DNA of 64,000 bases from Latrodectus hesperus (lineage: Eukaryota > Arthropoda > Arachnida > Araneae > Theridiidae), in the NCBI GenBank assembly GCA_037975125.1, contig JAJQOW010000025.1, positions 355,501 to 419,500 of the forward strand. Direction: 5' to 3'. The translations under genes and the position numbers were made by a program. Below are positions 37,909-56,170 of the stretch, one piece after another. The number at the start of each line of letters is the position of its first letter. The stretch's first letter is position 1. The notes beneath the pieces are model-generated. The model worked only from the letters and a program-made list of their open reading frames with translations. It did not search any database and was not told the origin of the DNA.

Positions 37909-39083
37909 TATCATTCTCTCTGTTCATACATACTTCAAATATTTTCTCTTTGTTCATAAATTAAGTACTGTGTGCATTTTACATTACTAAAATTATTATC
38001 TTTTATTTTTATCTTTAAGCCAACATAATTTAAATTTTGAATTTAAATTTAATTGCTTCCATATAATTAATATTACGATCGCCATCAAAATTTAATCGTA
38101 ATCTGCTTAACTGTATTTCAAAGATGGTACAAACTGAGCTGATTAAAAACTTTTCAATTATAATTTTCAATGAATATTTTATTGTATTTTTTATTATTTT
38201 TATTTTTGTGATATTTTGTTTGAAATGATATCCATTCGTTTGCTTTGTAAGTTCTTTCATTTGTAAATTAAATTTGTTCAGAGCTTAACGCGTTGTATTT
38301 CCAGTTAAACGGTTAAATTTTCCTTTTGTTTGTCACTCTTTTTGTATTGAACTTTGTATTTTTATCTAAGCATTTGGAATATAATTTATTTGTATACTGT
38401 TTTATCCGCTGGATTGTATTGCGTATGTATGTTCTCGAAACATTTTCATTTATCTCTTGATCCCTTGTGAGAAGATATAAATTGTTACTATCCATATTTA
38501 TTTTATTACATTTCTTTTTTATATTCTTTGTATATTTTTTCGTTATTTGTTTTCAATTTTCGTTACTGTACACTTAATTTTACTTCTGTATATTATTTAC
38601 TCTAATTATTTACAGTTGAAAATTTAGTACTAAATGTATTTGCTAATTATACCCCATGAGCAAATGAAAATACTAATTAAGAAATGCATTCTTTTAATCT
38701 ATTATGATAAAAAATAATAATTATAAATATTAATATATTTTCATTTTAAATTTTCATTATAATTAAATTAATTTTTCTACTTCATTATGTAAGCAAATTC
38801 ATGGCAAGACATCAATCACAAATCCTTAACATACGAATTGAAACATTGGGAGGACTAAAAAATTTATTCTGACTTAACTGCTTTGAAGCTACTAATTTAT
38901 TTTTCATAATTATATCACATCAAGTCTGAAACTAAAATCCAAACCCACATTTTGAAATCTTGCAGAGACATTTCAAATTGTTTCATGTGAGATTATCTGT
39001 TGATTATTAATATGCATATTTGACAATATTTACAAATCCACTGAGTTGAAAACATGCTTCATCTGCAATGAAATTAAGATTTG
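37904..39083. other. AT-rich spacer of the duplicated unit
   Basis: Collinear with 53,276-54,454. Only short open frames; none resembles a family. Confidence 0.5.
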
Positions 39084-39125
39084 AAATCTTGATAATCATC
39101 AAGACGTTGATGATTATCTAGATTT
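39084..39125. repeat. 19-bp hairpin with one mismatch (unit 1)
   Basis: AAATCTTGATAATCATCAA (39,084-39,102) pairs with 39,107-39,125 around GACG, with a single mismatch. In unit 2 the pairing is perfect. Confidence 0.92.
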
Positions 39126-39159
39126 ATTGCAATATTGCAATAGTTTTTCATAATCCATT

Positions 39160-39555
39160 GATTTCAACGATTGCCTTTATGCTGTAAGCTTTCATAACTG
39201 TTTCAAAATACTCTGACATGAGCGTTACACTGAATATAGGAGACAGACATTTATTTAATTTTCGTGGATCTGAAGCCATAGCTATTGTAACTATAGTATT
39301 ATGGCAAAAGTTTTGCCAAGCTTACATCTGCTCCGTGGAGTGCAGATCTAATCTTACCAGTACATATTTTAACCACAGATATGTGCCCCATATATATTAT
39401 TAGATTTTATATGCTCACAGTAGTGCATGCATAATCTTACCAATATCTGCTGCAACGATAGATGCCACCAATGGAATTAATTGCAATTTGGAGAGATCCG
39501 CCTACCCACTCTTGGTACTTTGGGAAAAAAACTCGTCAGTGGTTTTCCAGGATAC
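39160..39555. other. GC-richer stretch, unidentified
   Basis: Includes a 61-codon frame (39,218-39,403) containing GDRHLFNFRGSEAIAIVTIV that is kept in unit 2 (54,589-54,774). I recognise no family. The block may belong to the retroposon-like unit that follows. Confidence 0.25.
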
Positions 39556-39835
39556 AGCAGATCCCCAGGATACAGCAGACTACTTTTTCACGTTTTTTGA
39601 GTGGCCACATTAGGTCCCTTTCTTTTCAGTAGGGACAGAAAGTCTTTCTGGAGTGTCACTGGTGCAAGGCTGATCAGGCCTCCCCGAGACATTTACTTGA
39701 CTGTCTGAATTTTACTGTGAACGAGGTTTTGGAGAATCCTATTTTATTTTTAGACTTTTTAATGAGTTTTGGTTTTGTGGAGATGGCTTAGCTTCACTAC
39801 ACCTTCTGGGATATGAAACAACAACAACAAAACCA
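39556..39835 (+). mobile_element. retroposon-like unit ending in (CAA)n
   Basis: A moderately GC-rich block ends in ATGAAACAACAACAACAAAA. Its (CAA)n tail is of the same type as that of the SINE at 8.05 kb. No tRNA head or target duplication was found. The counterpart is 54,920-55,198. In unit 1 a 16-17-bp word (CCAGGATACAGCAGA) is doubled at about 39,557 and 39,575; unit 2 has it once. Confidence 0.35.
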
Positions 39836-40476
39836 ATGCAGAATTAGCTCTTTGATTCCGTTTAACTACAACAGCAATGCATCGATCTACCATATGGATA
39901 GTAACTTTTGGTTGACTTACCACAAATCTTTTGATAAATGTTTGTTTAATCAGGATTTGTGTGTGTCTTCTTAGTCGTGAAATAAATGAAATCATGAGCA
40001 TTGATGAATCAGGAAACACCTGTAAGTTGTGTTGCTTCAAAAAGTTTAGAATGTTTCATTTGTCTACTTGAAGTTTTAGGCACAAATTTGTCTTGAAAAT
40101 TAATCACACCAAAGTTTATAGTACATTTTATATGCACTTAAATGTAACCCTAGGAAACCCTACACTATATGCTTCTCATAGGAATACATTGTTAGATAGA
40201 AATTATGGTTGACCGTTACATGACATGCAAACGGTAAATGCTATCTAATTTTTCCAACTCAGACTATTTTTGAAAACTATTCCTTTTGCTTTGCGTGCTA
40301 AATTTTTGAAGTGACTTTTTAAAACGTAATTTCGGAAATTATCCATTATCTAATTTTATAGTCAGAAATCAAGAATGAATGTGACAGAGAATAATCATAC
40401 TAATATTAGACTTTCCAAATAAACGGAATTAAAAGTGTTTTTAAGTGAAATAGATTCTTTTTGTATCATTAAATTT
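39836..40476. other. spacer of the duplicated unit
   Basis: A 93-codon minus-strand frame (39,759-40,040) is kept in unit 2 but contains no family signature. I do not call a gene. Confidence 0.4.
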
Positions 40477-40487
40477 TTTTCATTTAA

Positions 40488-40794
40488 GTTTTTTTCCAAC
40501 GACGGGCACTTGGGTGACGAACCCTATGTCACAACAAGGCCAGAAACTGCTACTCATTTGTCGTTACCCAGCGGGCACCTGTGAACTAAGTCACGGAGGC
40601 GAGTAGCGTTGCCCGCGCCATACCACCACAAACCCGTTTATAGGGTGGGCCACATTCATACATCACAGAAGAAAAAACAGAGAAAGACAGAGAGAACAGA
40701 GAAATAAAGTAATATCCATGCCCAAACCTGGATTCGAACCCGGGACCCATAGCTGAGGAGTCAGGAATGCTAACTACTTAGCCATCGGTTTGCC
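40488..40794 (-). mobile_element. tRNA-derived SINE, full length (unit 1)
   Basis: On the minus strand: head GATGGCTAAGTAGTTAGCAT (A box), B box GGTTCGAATCC, GGGCATGGATATTAC, ACCCTATAAACGGGT, and an A-rich tail. The target duplication TTTTCATTTAA lies at 40,477-40,487 and 40,795-40,805. The head-body motifs are shared with the SINE at 8.05 kb, but the 3' end differs. The copy at 55,853-56,159 is the duplicate of the same insertion. Confidence 0.87.
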
Positions 40795-40805
40795 TTTTCA
40801 TTTAA

Positions 40806-42480
40806 AAAAAAATTGCTGATAGAAAAATATTACAAAATAGGCCTCCATTTTTAAAGGATATACAAATAAACATTTTAATTCGAATGATTAAGTGGTAAAA
40901 ATATCACATGTTTTACTGAGTCAGTTTATTTAATTTAATTATGCTAACGCCATTATTTGTGGCCGTAGATATGTAGCTTTATGAAAGATAGATATTTTAA
41001 TTTATATATTATTATTAGAGAGAACTCTGGTGTCTTAAAAGATCATCAGTACTACAAATCAATTTCTTTTAAATAGAATAAATATAAATTTTAAAATTAA
41101 ACTAACAAAAGGTCTTAAAACTATTGCAACAAAACAAATCAAGATCAGTTATGAAGAGATTATAGTTGTTGTTTCACCAGAATGCTTTCTGTATTCAGCG
41201 CTGAGATTTCACCCCTTATTGATTATCAGCAAACTTCAATCTATCCATACGCAAATACGATTTCGAAATGATTATCTAAGCTACAGAGTAATATGCAATT
41301 ATCTCAACCAAATTTTATATCCAATGTCTTTACATAAGAATTCGTAATTTTTTTACAAGATTTACAATTTTTTATTTTTTTGATATTCTTAGGTGTTGTG
41401 ATTCTCAAAACCAATTTTCAAACCAAATAAATTCAAAACCAATGTTGTCTGAAATATTTCAGTACAAGTCTCGAACAATGATCCTATATATTAAAAAATA
41501 TTCCCATATATTTATTTTAAAACCATAGTTTCTGCAAAAATTAATATAGTTAAGTTGAACTGACAATTTTTTCTTCAAAATAAAAGCCGATATATCCAAT
41601 TCTAAAGAAAAAAATTTTATCCTAAAAATTTGTATTTTTAATAATTTATTCGATAAAAACTTTTCAACGATTTGATATTTACTAAAAAATATTTTTGTGT
41701 AAGTTGAAGGTTTTGTAAAAATCGTTCTTTTTTCTTAACATAAAAATATTTAAAAAACTTACTAACACGTTAAATATTTTAATTTTAAAATAAAGCAATA
41801 TCTTGACAACATGTTGAAAATTTTACAAATTTTATAAATTTTTATGAAACATTAATTGAAATAAAGTAATAAAAAATATTTTAAACAAAAATAATGCTTG
41901 ACACATTAATTTATTTAAAGTAACATGAAAACTGTTAATTTAGAAATCAGTTATAATGTGTTTACAGTTTCTTCAATACTCAGTTTACTAAAAATTAATA
42001 TCCTGAGTAAATTAAAAAAAAAAAAAGAAAAACTACATGAACATACATAAATATTACTTTTATAGTTTCTTATTCTTGAAGAATTAAAGTAAAAATATGA
42101 TTTTTTTACTTTGAATGTAAAAATATTTAAATTTTTGCAATTCTTCTCTTCTAAATAAAAAATTAATTTTGAGAACATTTTCCAAAGAAAAAAAATTAAA
42201 TGGAAATTTCTCTCTTAATTAAATTATGTCAATCACTGGTTAAACAAAAAATTTAAGAATCTGCAGATATCTCATACACATGAAAACAATGAAAATATTT
42301 TCTTTGTAGCATTTTAAAATAACTAATTCGTCTTTTCTTTGTGTGCTTCAGTCACATGGTCTGAAATAAATGTTTAAAAACGAATATCAATATTAAGCTC
42401 TGAAAATTCAATTAAAATGACATTATAATTTAGGGAATTTAATTTAAATGTCCTTCCTTCAAAATAAATGTTAATAAAAA
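40806..42480. other. AT-rich spacer of the duplicated unit
   Basis: Collinear with 56,171-57,850. No recognised feature. Confidence 0.5.
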
Positions 42481-42487
42481 GAAAGAA

Positions 42488-42555
42488 GCAAAAAAATAAG
42501 TAGAATAAAAAAATAAAAATAAAAAAATAATAAAAAAATAAAAAAAATAAAAGAA
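42488..42555. repeat. A-rich (AAAAAAT)n-like low-complexity tract
   Basis: Runs of A interrupted by single T or G. The counterpart at 57,860-57,925 differs by small indels. Confidence 0.85.
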
Positions 42556-42652
42556 ATTTTCTAGAACGAGAGAGACAGTCAATAAAACTTTTATTTATAG
42601 TTTTTTAATTTTGCGTTTGACACAACACACACGAAGTATTTTGTATATTTAA

Positions 42653-44057
42653 TAATGCAGTTATAGATGCATTGGAAAAAAGAGAAGTATGACTTTTCTA
42701 AAATTGTGTCAGTTACAACTGACGGTGCCCGCAGCTTAACTGGACGGAAAAATGAATTTATAAATTTATTTACAAAACGTATTGGGCACAGGTTTAAAAA
42801 TGTTTGATGATATTTTAAATTTTGTAACAAAATTAGTCAATTTTATATTAGCACGAACAAAAAATAAAAGAAGATTTCAAGAATTGTTAAACGAAGTAAA
42901 CTCGTCATAGCTTACTGTTTTACTATAATGTACGCTGGTTACGCCGCGAAATGTTTTGCAAAGATTTGTAGATTGTTTGGAAGAAATAAGATTATTTCTA
43001 AATAATAAGAACATTATTGACCAATACAATCAATTATTGGATGTAGAATGGCTAGCATAGTTAAATTTTTTCACTGATTTATGCTCTCACTTAAATGAAT
43101 TAAATATAAAGCTATAGGGTGTTAATAAAACAGTCATTATAATGTTTGACTTTATCATAGCGTTCGAAGTCAAATTACAGATTTTTAATTGTGATATTCT
43201 TTAAATTCATATAAATATTTTCCGAATACAAAAATTTTTTTTCTAAAAGTGAATGTTACGAAAAGCCTAATAAAGAGTCATTAACGAAAGAATTTTCAAT
43301 TGTTATCTAATACCTGATTCAGGAATTTTTTGCAAGATTTACGCAGTTTAAAGAATTTGAAGAAACTTAAAAATTTATTTTATATCCTGATACAAAATAC
43401 CATTTGAAAAATTAAATCTAAAAGTCCTTGAGTGGTTAAATTTTAATGAATTGGAAATGGAATTTGTCGAATTTCAGTCAAGTACCATATGGAACCAAAA
43501 ATTTGTTGATTTAAGAAATGATTTAGAAATTATTGAAAGTAATCGATTATTGGATAAAATAAATAAAATTGCAGAAGAGGAAATTCTAACTGCATGGAAT
43601 TCAATTCCTGACACGTTTAATTGTTTAAAAATATTAGCAAAGACAATTTTATCAATATTTTCATCGACGTGGGCATGTGAATTTTCAGAATTAAATTTTA
43701 TAAAAAATAAATATAGGAATAGAATGACGGATGAGAGTCGAGCTCTGCATGCGTACTGTTGAAATTAACTAAATATGAACCAGGTATTAAATCTTTATCA
43801 TCTTGTGTACAGCAACAAAAATCACATTAAAATCAATTATTTTTAACGTGAATTTTGTTTCCAGCATATTGCTTTTTGTAAAACATTGATTAATGAAATT
43901 AAAAAAAGAATTGCTTTTATTTGTTTATTTAATACACTTACGTATAGCTTCATCACACCAACATTTCGAGTGAAATTTTATTGTGGTACGTTATCTACTT
44001 AAAAAAGAATTTTTATGACTTTGTGGTACGGACATCAAAGGAGGTTCGCTATCCCTA
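42653..44057 (+). mobile_element. hAT element, 5' half lost at the duplication junction
   Basis: Starts mid-transposase at the junction (matching 21,130) and keeps the right terminal repeat GTTCGCTATCCCTA and the flanking TTCTAAGT (44,058-44,065). No left end is present. This shows the hAT insertion came before the duplication. Confidence 0.9.
43451..43762 (+). pseudogene. hAT transposase C-terminal remnant, open
   Basis: 103 codons open to a TGA. It includes FSSTWACEFSELNFIKNKYR and NRMTDESRA, the C-terminal dimerisation region of hAT transposases. It retains CAG and TGG where unit 1 has TAG stops, so this copy is nearer the ancestral sequence. It cannot be functional without the N-terminal and catalytic parts. 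Confidence 0.75.
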
Positions 44058-44065
44058 TTCTAAGT

Positions 44066-47548
<3,483 letters not shown>

Positions 47549-47876
47549 AAATTAGTTACTTAGAAATATATTAAAATCATTTTCTTGAGTTAAATAAATT
47601 ATTACAAATCTAAATTAAAAAATATATAAAACACATTAAAACCACGTTAATTTTAGTCTTTCAAAATTATGCGATAATATTTTATAAATAAGAGGAAATT
47701 AACTAAATTTTATATTTATTATAAATAATTCTTACAAATTCAAATATATGGATAAAATACATAAGATTAAAAGAGATAAATAAATTACATAGAAAATAAT
47801 TCTTTTTCTATGCAATTTATTTAAAACTTTAATAGCTAATAACTGATTTGATATAGCTTTTCATTTTCTTTTTCAG

Positions 47877-48088
47877 TTGGTCTATATTTGGAACTTGGGC
47901 AATTGTGTTTCATTAAAATTATACCACGAGCTACTGAGGAAAATTCAAAAGTTCTGATCCAAATTTGTTATCATGAAACAATTTTCAATATAGATTTGCT
48001 TAATGCTTTATTATTGATTTGTTTGCTTACTATGAATCATTTTTACCAGCATCAGGAATACAATAACAAAAAGTCTCATAAGAACTAA
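47877..48088 (+). other. candidate terminal exon (unit 2 copy)
   Basis: Same acceptor-like sequence and the same open frame as 26,899-27,110. I see no difference in the translated frame, though at about 1% divergence only one or two changes would be expected. Confidence 0.18.
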
Positions 48089-49146
48089 GTGTAAAATTTT
48101 TGCCTTAAAATGTTTTAAACCTTAAGTTATAAATAGTTAAAGTAGTTAAAGCTTTAAAGTTTTTGCCAAATTTATATTTTCATGCGTGTTTTACTTTTAG
48201 AGTTCTCAATAATATATTTTAATTACTATATTGACAAATTAACTCTAAATCCTAAAACTAGTAAAACGCTAAATGTTTCGTAGTTTGAACAGTTAAAAAT
48301 CAATCGAGACAATTATTTCATGTTTTAATAACGAACTTAACATTCTATAAAAAGTTATTTGTTTCAATAGATGAAAAACTAAAAATATTAAATAAAAAAA
48401 CTAAATTTAAAATAAATTATATAATGTTTGAAACTTTAAATGCTTACTTGGTTAAAAAATTTCGCAATGAGAAAATATCATGTATAAATAAATAATCTTT
48501 GATAATTAGAGCATAAATGAAAAGATTGAGCAAGTAAAAACTTAAGAAGTTAATAATACATTAGGGATTATATTGCATAAATTTAGTTAGTAATTATTTT
48601 TAATTAATTAACATACATTTTGCTTTTTCTTAAGGTGACATTTAAGTAAAGGGAGTAATTTATATAATCTTATTTTTAATGTTTTTAAGCTTAAATTATG
48701 TAGCCCACGCTAAGCCATTTTCCATTTAGTAATAGTTTAATTCACCTCTAGGATTAAGCATTAATTAAAATGTCTTTGTAACGTTTTTATTAAAAAGGAG
48801 ACGTTAATTCATTAATGACTAGATAAGTAAAAGGATTTTGACAAAAAATCGTGGACAGATATTTTCTATTAGTTATTCAAATTTAAATTATTTATGGTTC
48901 TTTCTACATCATAAAAAACTCTTAAATATAAATTTCATAATTTATTTTTTATTTATGAAAATTACTTATATACAAATCCCTATCTTCAGTAAATCGTTGA
49001 CTCTAAATATTTTATTTTTAAAAATATAGTTAATTATACATGATTATTCCATTAATTTTAAATCTTAATAGCATAAGTGTAAAACTATTTTCTGTTAAGT
49101 ATTTTTGTTTGAATTATCTGTGCTTGAAACTTATATTTACACGAGA
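48089..49146. other. AT-rich spacer (unit 2)
   Basis: Matches 27,111-28,168 with a few substitutions near 48,880-48,895. No gene seen. Confidence 0.5.
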
Positions 49147-49179
49147 ATACATACATACATACATACATACATACATACA

Positions 49180-49270
<91 letters not shown>
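49147..49270. repeat. compound (CATA)n-(TA)n microsatellite
   Basis: (CATA)n at 49,147-49,182 followed by (TA)n. Confidence 0.96.
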
Positions 49271-49272
<2 letters not shown>

Positions 49273-49402
49273 TAGAACTCCATTCATCCGAACCAATTAC
49301 CATACTTTATACGAATAATCTCTCCTTTTACTTCTTTTGTTCAATCTAATTAATTTTTCTGAAATTCTGAAAGTGATTCGCATAATTGGAGTTTTATAGC
49401 AT

Positions 49403-49441
49403 TTTTTTTCAATCCTGTATAACATACAGGATTGAAAAAAA
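49403..49441. repeat. perfect 18-bp hairpin (unit 2)
   Basis: Arms 49,403-49,420 and 49,424-49,441 around AAC. Relative to unit 1 the T run of one arm and the A run of the other are each one base longer. Confidence 0.92.
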
Positions 49442-50199
49442 TTCTTTACAATTCTTTTATTGTTATATATCAAACATTTAGTGTATAGTTTTTTTGATTA
49501 CTATAAAATATCTACAAATTCAATTTTTATAGTGATACAGTTAATAAAGAATTCAATCAATATTTTTTTATTCTTTATTGATCCTATCTGGAAAATCCAA
49601 AAATAAGTTTGATACTGTTAAACATTATAAAAAGAAGAAAAATTTAATTATCTTAAGTAGACTAGATTTTTTTACTAAATTGTATTATAATTAAGTTACA
49701 CATGCATTCATATAAATTTAGCAATATTCTTCAGAAATGCAAATATTAAAACTTACCTTTTTTATTGAATTAATTATATATGTTCAAAAGTACCAAAATA
49801 AATTTGTTCAATAAATTGAAATATATAGAATAATCGTATTTTTTTTAATAGACTTTCAAAGCAATTTTTATAATTTTGGCTCAGTTTATCCTATATTTGA
49901 ACCTTGCGCCACAAAATCCAACCAACCAAAACAATTCGGTTGGAAGTTAAAAGACTTTAGTAGGAGTCTTTTCATTGGTTTAAATTATTATTTAAATTGA
50001 TGAAGAATCCTACTACTTAAATTAACGATGAAGACTCTTACTGTTTAAATCGATGAAACTCGTACTAAGAAATAAGAAATAAATACTTTTATTTGCGTTT
50101 TATTTCTAATGATAAACTATGCATATTTAATTAAATATCTCTAATTATTTCAGTTATTTATTCCTTTAATTATTAGAAAAATTGCGCTTGTATAAATGA
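49442..50199. other. AT-rich spacer (unit 2)
   Basis: Matches 28,459-29,219. No gene seen. Confidence 0.5.
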
Positions 50200-50200
50200 G

Positions 50201-50411
50201 TAAATTTTAACACCTTTGAAGTTGCACTTACCAGGTACAATTTTAACCTTTCTCCCCGGAGATAAATTACCCCTAGTGCCAAGAGAAGCAAAAAGTAAAA
50301 GAAAAATGCGCCGTAAACACCCTGTAGCGATCAAAGAGCATTTTGGTGTATCTTCATGTCCAGTGATTTACCAGCCAATATTGGCTAAACAAAGATAAAG
50401 TGGCATTTGCA
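50201..50411 (+). other. unidentified open frame in a GC-richer island (unit 2)
   Basis: Copy of 29,220-29,430 with the frame 50,216-50,398 unchanged. Confidence 0.2.
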
Positions 50412-53275
<2,864 letters not shown>

Positions 53276-54454
53276 TATCTGTCTGTCTGTTCATACATAC
53301 TTCAAATATTTTCTTTTTGTATATTCATAAATTAAGTACTGTGTACATTTTACATTACTAAAATTATTATCTTTTATTTTTATCTTTAAGCCAACATACT
53401 TTAAATTTTGAATTTAAATTTAATTGCTTCCATATAATTAATATTACGATCGCCATCAAAATTTAATCGTAATCTGCTTAAATGTATTTCAAAGATGGTA
53501 CAAACTGAGCTGAATAAAAACTTTTCAATTATATTTTTCAATGAATATTTTATTGTATTATTTATTATTTTTATTTTTGTGATATTTTGTTTGAAATGAA
53601 ATCCATTCGTTTGCTTTGTAAGTTCTTTCACTTGTAAATTAAATTTGTTCAGAGCTTAACGCGTTGTATTTCCAGTTAAACGGTTAAATTTTCCTTTTGT
53701 TTGTCACTCTTTTTGTATTGAACTTTGTATTTTTATCTAAGCATTTGGAATATAATGTATTTGTATACTGTTTTATCCGCTGGATTGTATTGCGTATGTA
53801 TATTCTCGAAACATTTTCATTTATCTCTTGATCCCTTGTGAGAAGATATAAATTGTTACTATCCATATTTATTTTATTACATTTCTTTTTTATATTCTTT
53901 GTATATTTTTTCGTTATTTGTTTTCAATTTTCGTTACTGTACATTTAATTTTACTTCTGTATATTATTTACTCTAATTATTTACAGTTGAAAATTTAGTA
54001 CTAAATGTATTTGCTAATTATACCCCATGAGCAAATGAAAATACTAATTAAGAAATGCATTCTTTTAATCTATTATGATAAAAAATAATAATTATAAATA
54101 TTAATATATTTTCATTTTAAATTTTCATTATAATTAAATTAATTTTTCTACTTCATTATGTAAGCAAACTCATGGCAAGACATCAATCACAAATCCTTAA
54201 CATACGAATTGAAATATTGGGAGGACTAAAAAAATTATTCTGACTTAACTGCTTTGAAGCTACTAATTTATTTTTCATAATTATATCACATCAAGTCTGA
54301 AACTAAAAACCAAACCCACATTTTGAAATCTTGCAGAGACATTCCAAATTGTTTCGTGTGAGATTATCTGTTGATTATTAATATGTATATTTGACAATAT
54401 TTACAAATCCACTGAGTTGAAAACATGCTTCATCTGCAATGAAATTAAGATTTG
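53276..54454. other. AT-rich spacer (unit 2)
   Basis: Matches 37,904-39,083. No gene seen. Confidence 0.5.
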
Positions 54455-54496
54455 AAATCTAGATAATCATCAAGACGTTGATGATTATCTAGATTT
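54455..54496. repeat. perfect 19-bp hairpin (unit 2)
   Basis: AAATCTAGATAATCATCAA (54,455-54,473) pairs perfectly with 54,478-54,496 around GACG. Confidence 0.94.
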
Positions 54497-54529
54497 ATTG
54501 CAATATTGCAATAGTTTTTCATAATCCAT

Positions 54530-54918
54530 TGATTTCAACGATTGCCTTTATGCTGTAAGCTTTCATAACTGTTTCAAAATACTCTGACATGAACATTACA
54601 CTGAATATAGGAGACAGACATTTATTTAATTTTCGTGGATCTGAAGCCATAGCTATTGTAACTATAGTATTATGGCAAAAGTTTTGCCAAGCTTACATCT
54701 GCTCCGTGGAGTGCAGATCTAATCTTACCAGTACATATTTTAACCACAGATATGTGCCCCATATATATTATTAGATTTTATATGCTCACAGTAGTGCATG
54801 CATAATCTTACCAATATCTGCTGCAACGATAGATGCCACCAATGGAGTTAATTGCAATTTGGAGAGATCCGCCTACCCACTCTTGGTACTTTGGGAAAAA
54901 ACCTCGTTAGTGGTACCA
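54530..54918. other. GC-richer stretch, unidentified (unit 2)
   Basis: Copy of 39,160-39,555. Confidence 0.25.
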
Positions 54919-54919
54919 A

Positions 54920-55198
54920 CTCAGTATCCCCAGGATACAGCAGACTACTTTTTCACGTTTTTTGAGTGGCCACATTAGGTCCCTTTCTTTTCAATAGGGA
55001 CAGAAAGTCTTTCTGGAGTGTCACTGGTGCAAGGCTGATCAGGCCTCCCCGAGACATTTACTTGACTGTCTGAATTTTACTGTGAACGAGGTTTTGGAGA
55101 ATCCTATTTTATTTTTAGACTTTTTAATGAGTTTTGGTTTTATGGAGATGGCTTAGCTTCGCTACACCTTCTGGGATATGAAACAACAACAACAAAAC
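54920..55198 (+). mobile_element. retroposon-like unit ending in (CAA)n (unit 2)
   Basis: Copy of 39,556-39,835, with a different local sequence (TACCAACTCAGTATCC) where unit 1 has the doubled word. Confidence 0.35.
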
Positions 55199-55841
55199 CA
55201 ATGCAGAGTTAGCTCTTTGATTCCGTTTAACTACAACAGCAATGCATCGATCTACCATATGGATAATAACTTTTGGTTGACTTACCACAAATCTTTTGAT
55301 AAATGTTTGTTTAATCAGGATTTGTGTGTGTCTTCTTAGTCGTGAAATAAATGAAATCATGAGCATTGATGAATCAGGAAACACCTGTAAGTTGTGTTGC
55401 TTCAAAAAGTTTAGAATGTTTCATTTGTCTACTTGAAGCTTTAGGAACACATTTGTCTTGAAAATTAATCACACCAAAGTTTATAGTACATTTTATATGC
55501 ACTTAAATGTAACCCTAGGAAACCCTACACTATATGCTTCTCATAGGAATACATTGTTAGATAGAAATTATGGTTGACCGTTACATGACATGCAAACGGT
55601 AAATGCTATCTAATTTTTCCAACTCAGACTATTTTTGAAAACTATTCCTTTTGCTTTGCGTGCTAAATTTTTGAAGTGACTTTTTAAAACGTAATTTCGG
55701 AAATTATCCATTATCTAATTTTATAGTCAGAAATCAAGAATGAATGTGACAGAGAATAATCATACTAATATTAGACTTTCCAAATAAACGGAATTAAAAG
55801 TGTTTTTAAGTGAAATAGATTCTTTTTGTATCATTAAATTT
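55199..55841. other. spacer (unit 2)
   Basis: Copy of 39,836-40,476. No gene called. Confidence 0.4.
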
Positions 55842-55852
55842 TTTTCATTTAA

Positions 55853-56159
55853 GTTTTTTTCCAACGACGGGCACTTGGGTGACGAACCCTATGTCACAAC
55901 AAGGCCAGAAACTGCTACTCATTTGTCGTTACCCAGCGGGCACCTGTGAACTAAGTCACGGAGGCGAGTAGCATTGCCCGCGCCATATCACCACAAACCC
56001 GTTTATAGGGTGGGCCACATTCATACATCACAGAAGAAAAAACAGAGAAAGACAGAGAGAACAGAGAAATAAAGTAATATCCATGCCCAAACCTGGATTC
56101 GAACCCGGGACCCATAGCTGAGGAGTCAGGAATGCTAACTACTTAGCCATCGGTTTGCC
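55853..56159 (-). mobile_element. tRNA-derived SINE (unit 2 duplicate)
   Basis: Same insertion as 40,488-40,794, with target duplication TTTTCATTTAA at 55,842-55,852 and 56,160-56,170. Confidence 0.87.
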
Positions 56160-56170
56160 TTTTCATTTAA

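Noticed and set aside
40720..40794. Possible tRNA gene on the minus strand
   Set aside because: No seven-base anticodon loop can be formed; it is the head of a SINE with target duplications.
42591..42830. Minus-strand 79-codon frame, shared with 21,119-21,307
   Set aside because: Antisense to the hAT transposase segment; it spans the duplication junction by chance.
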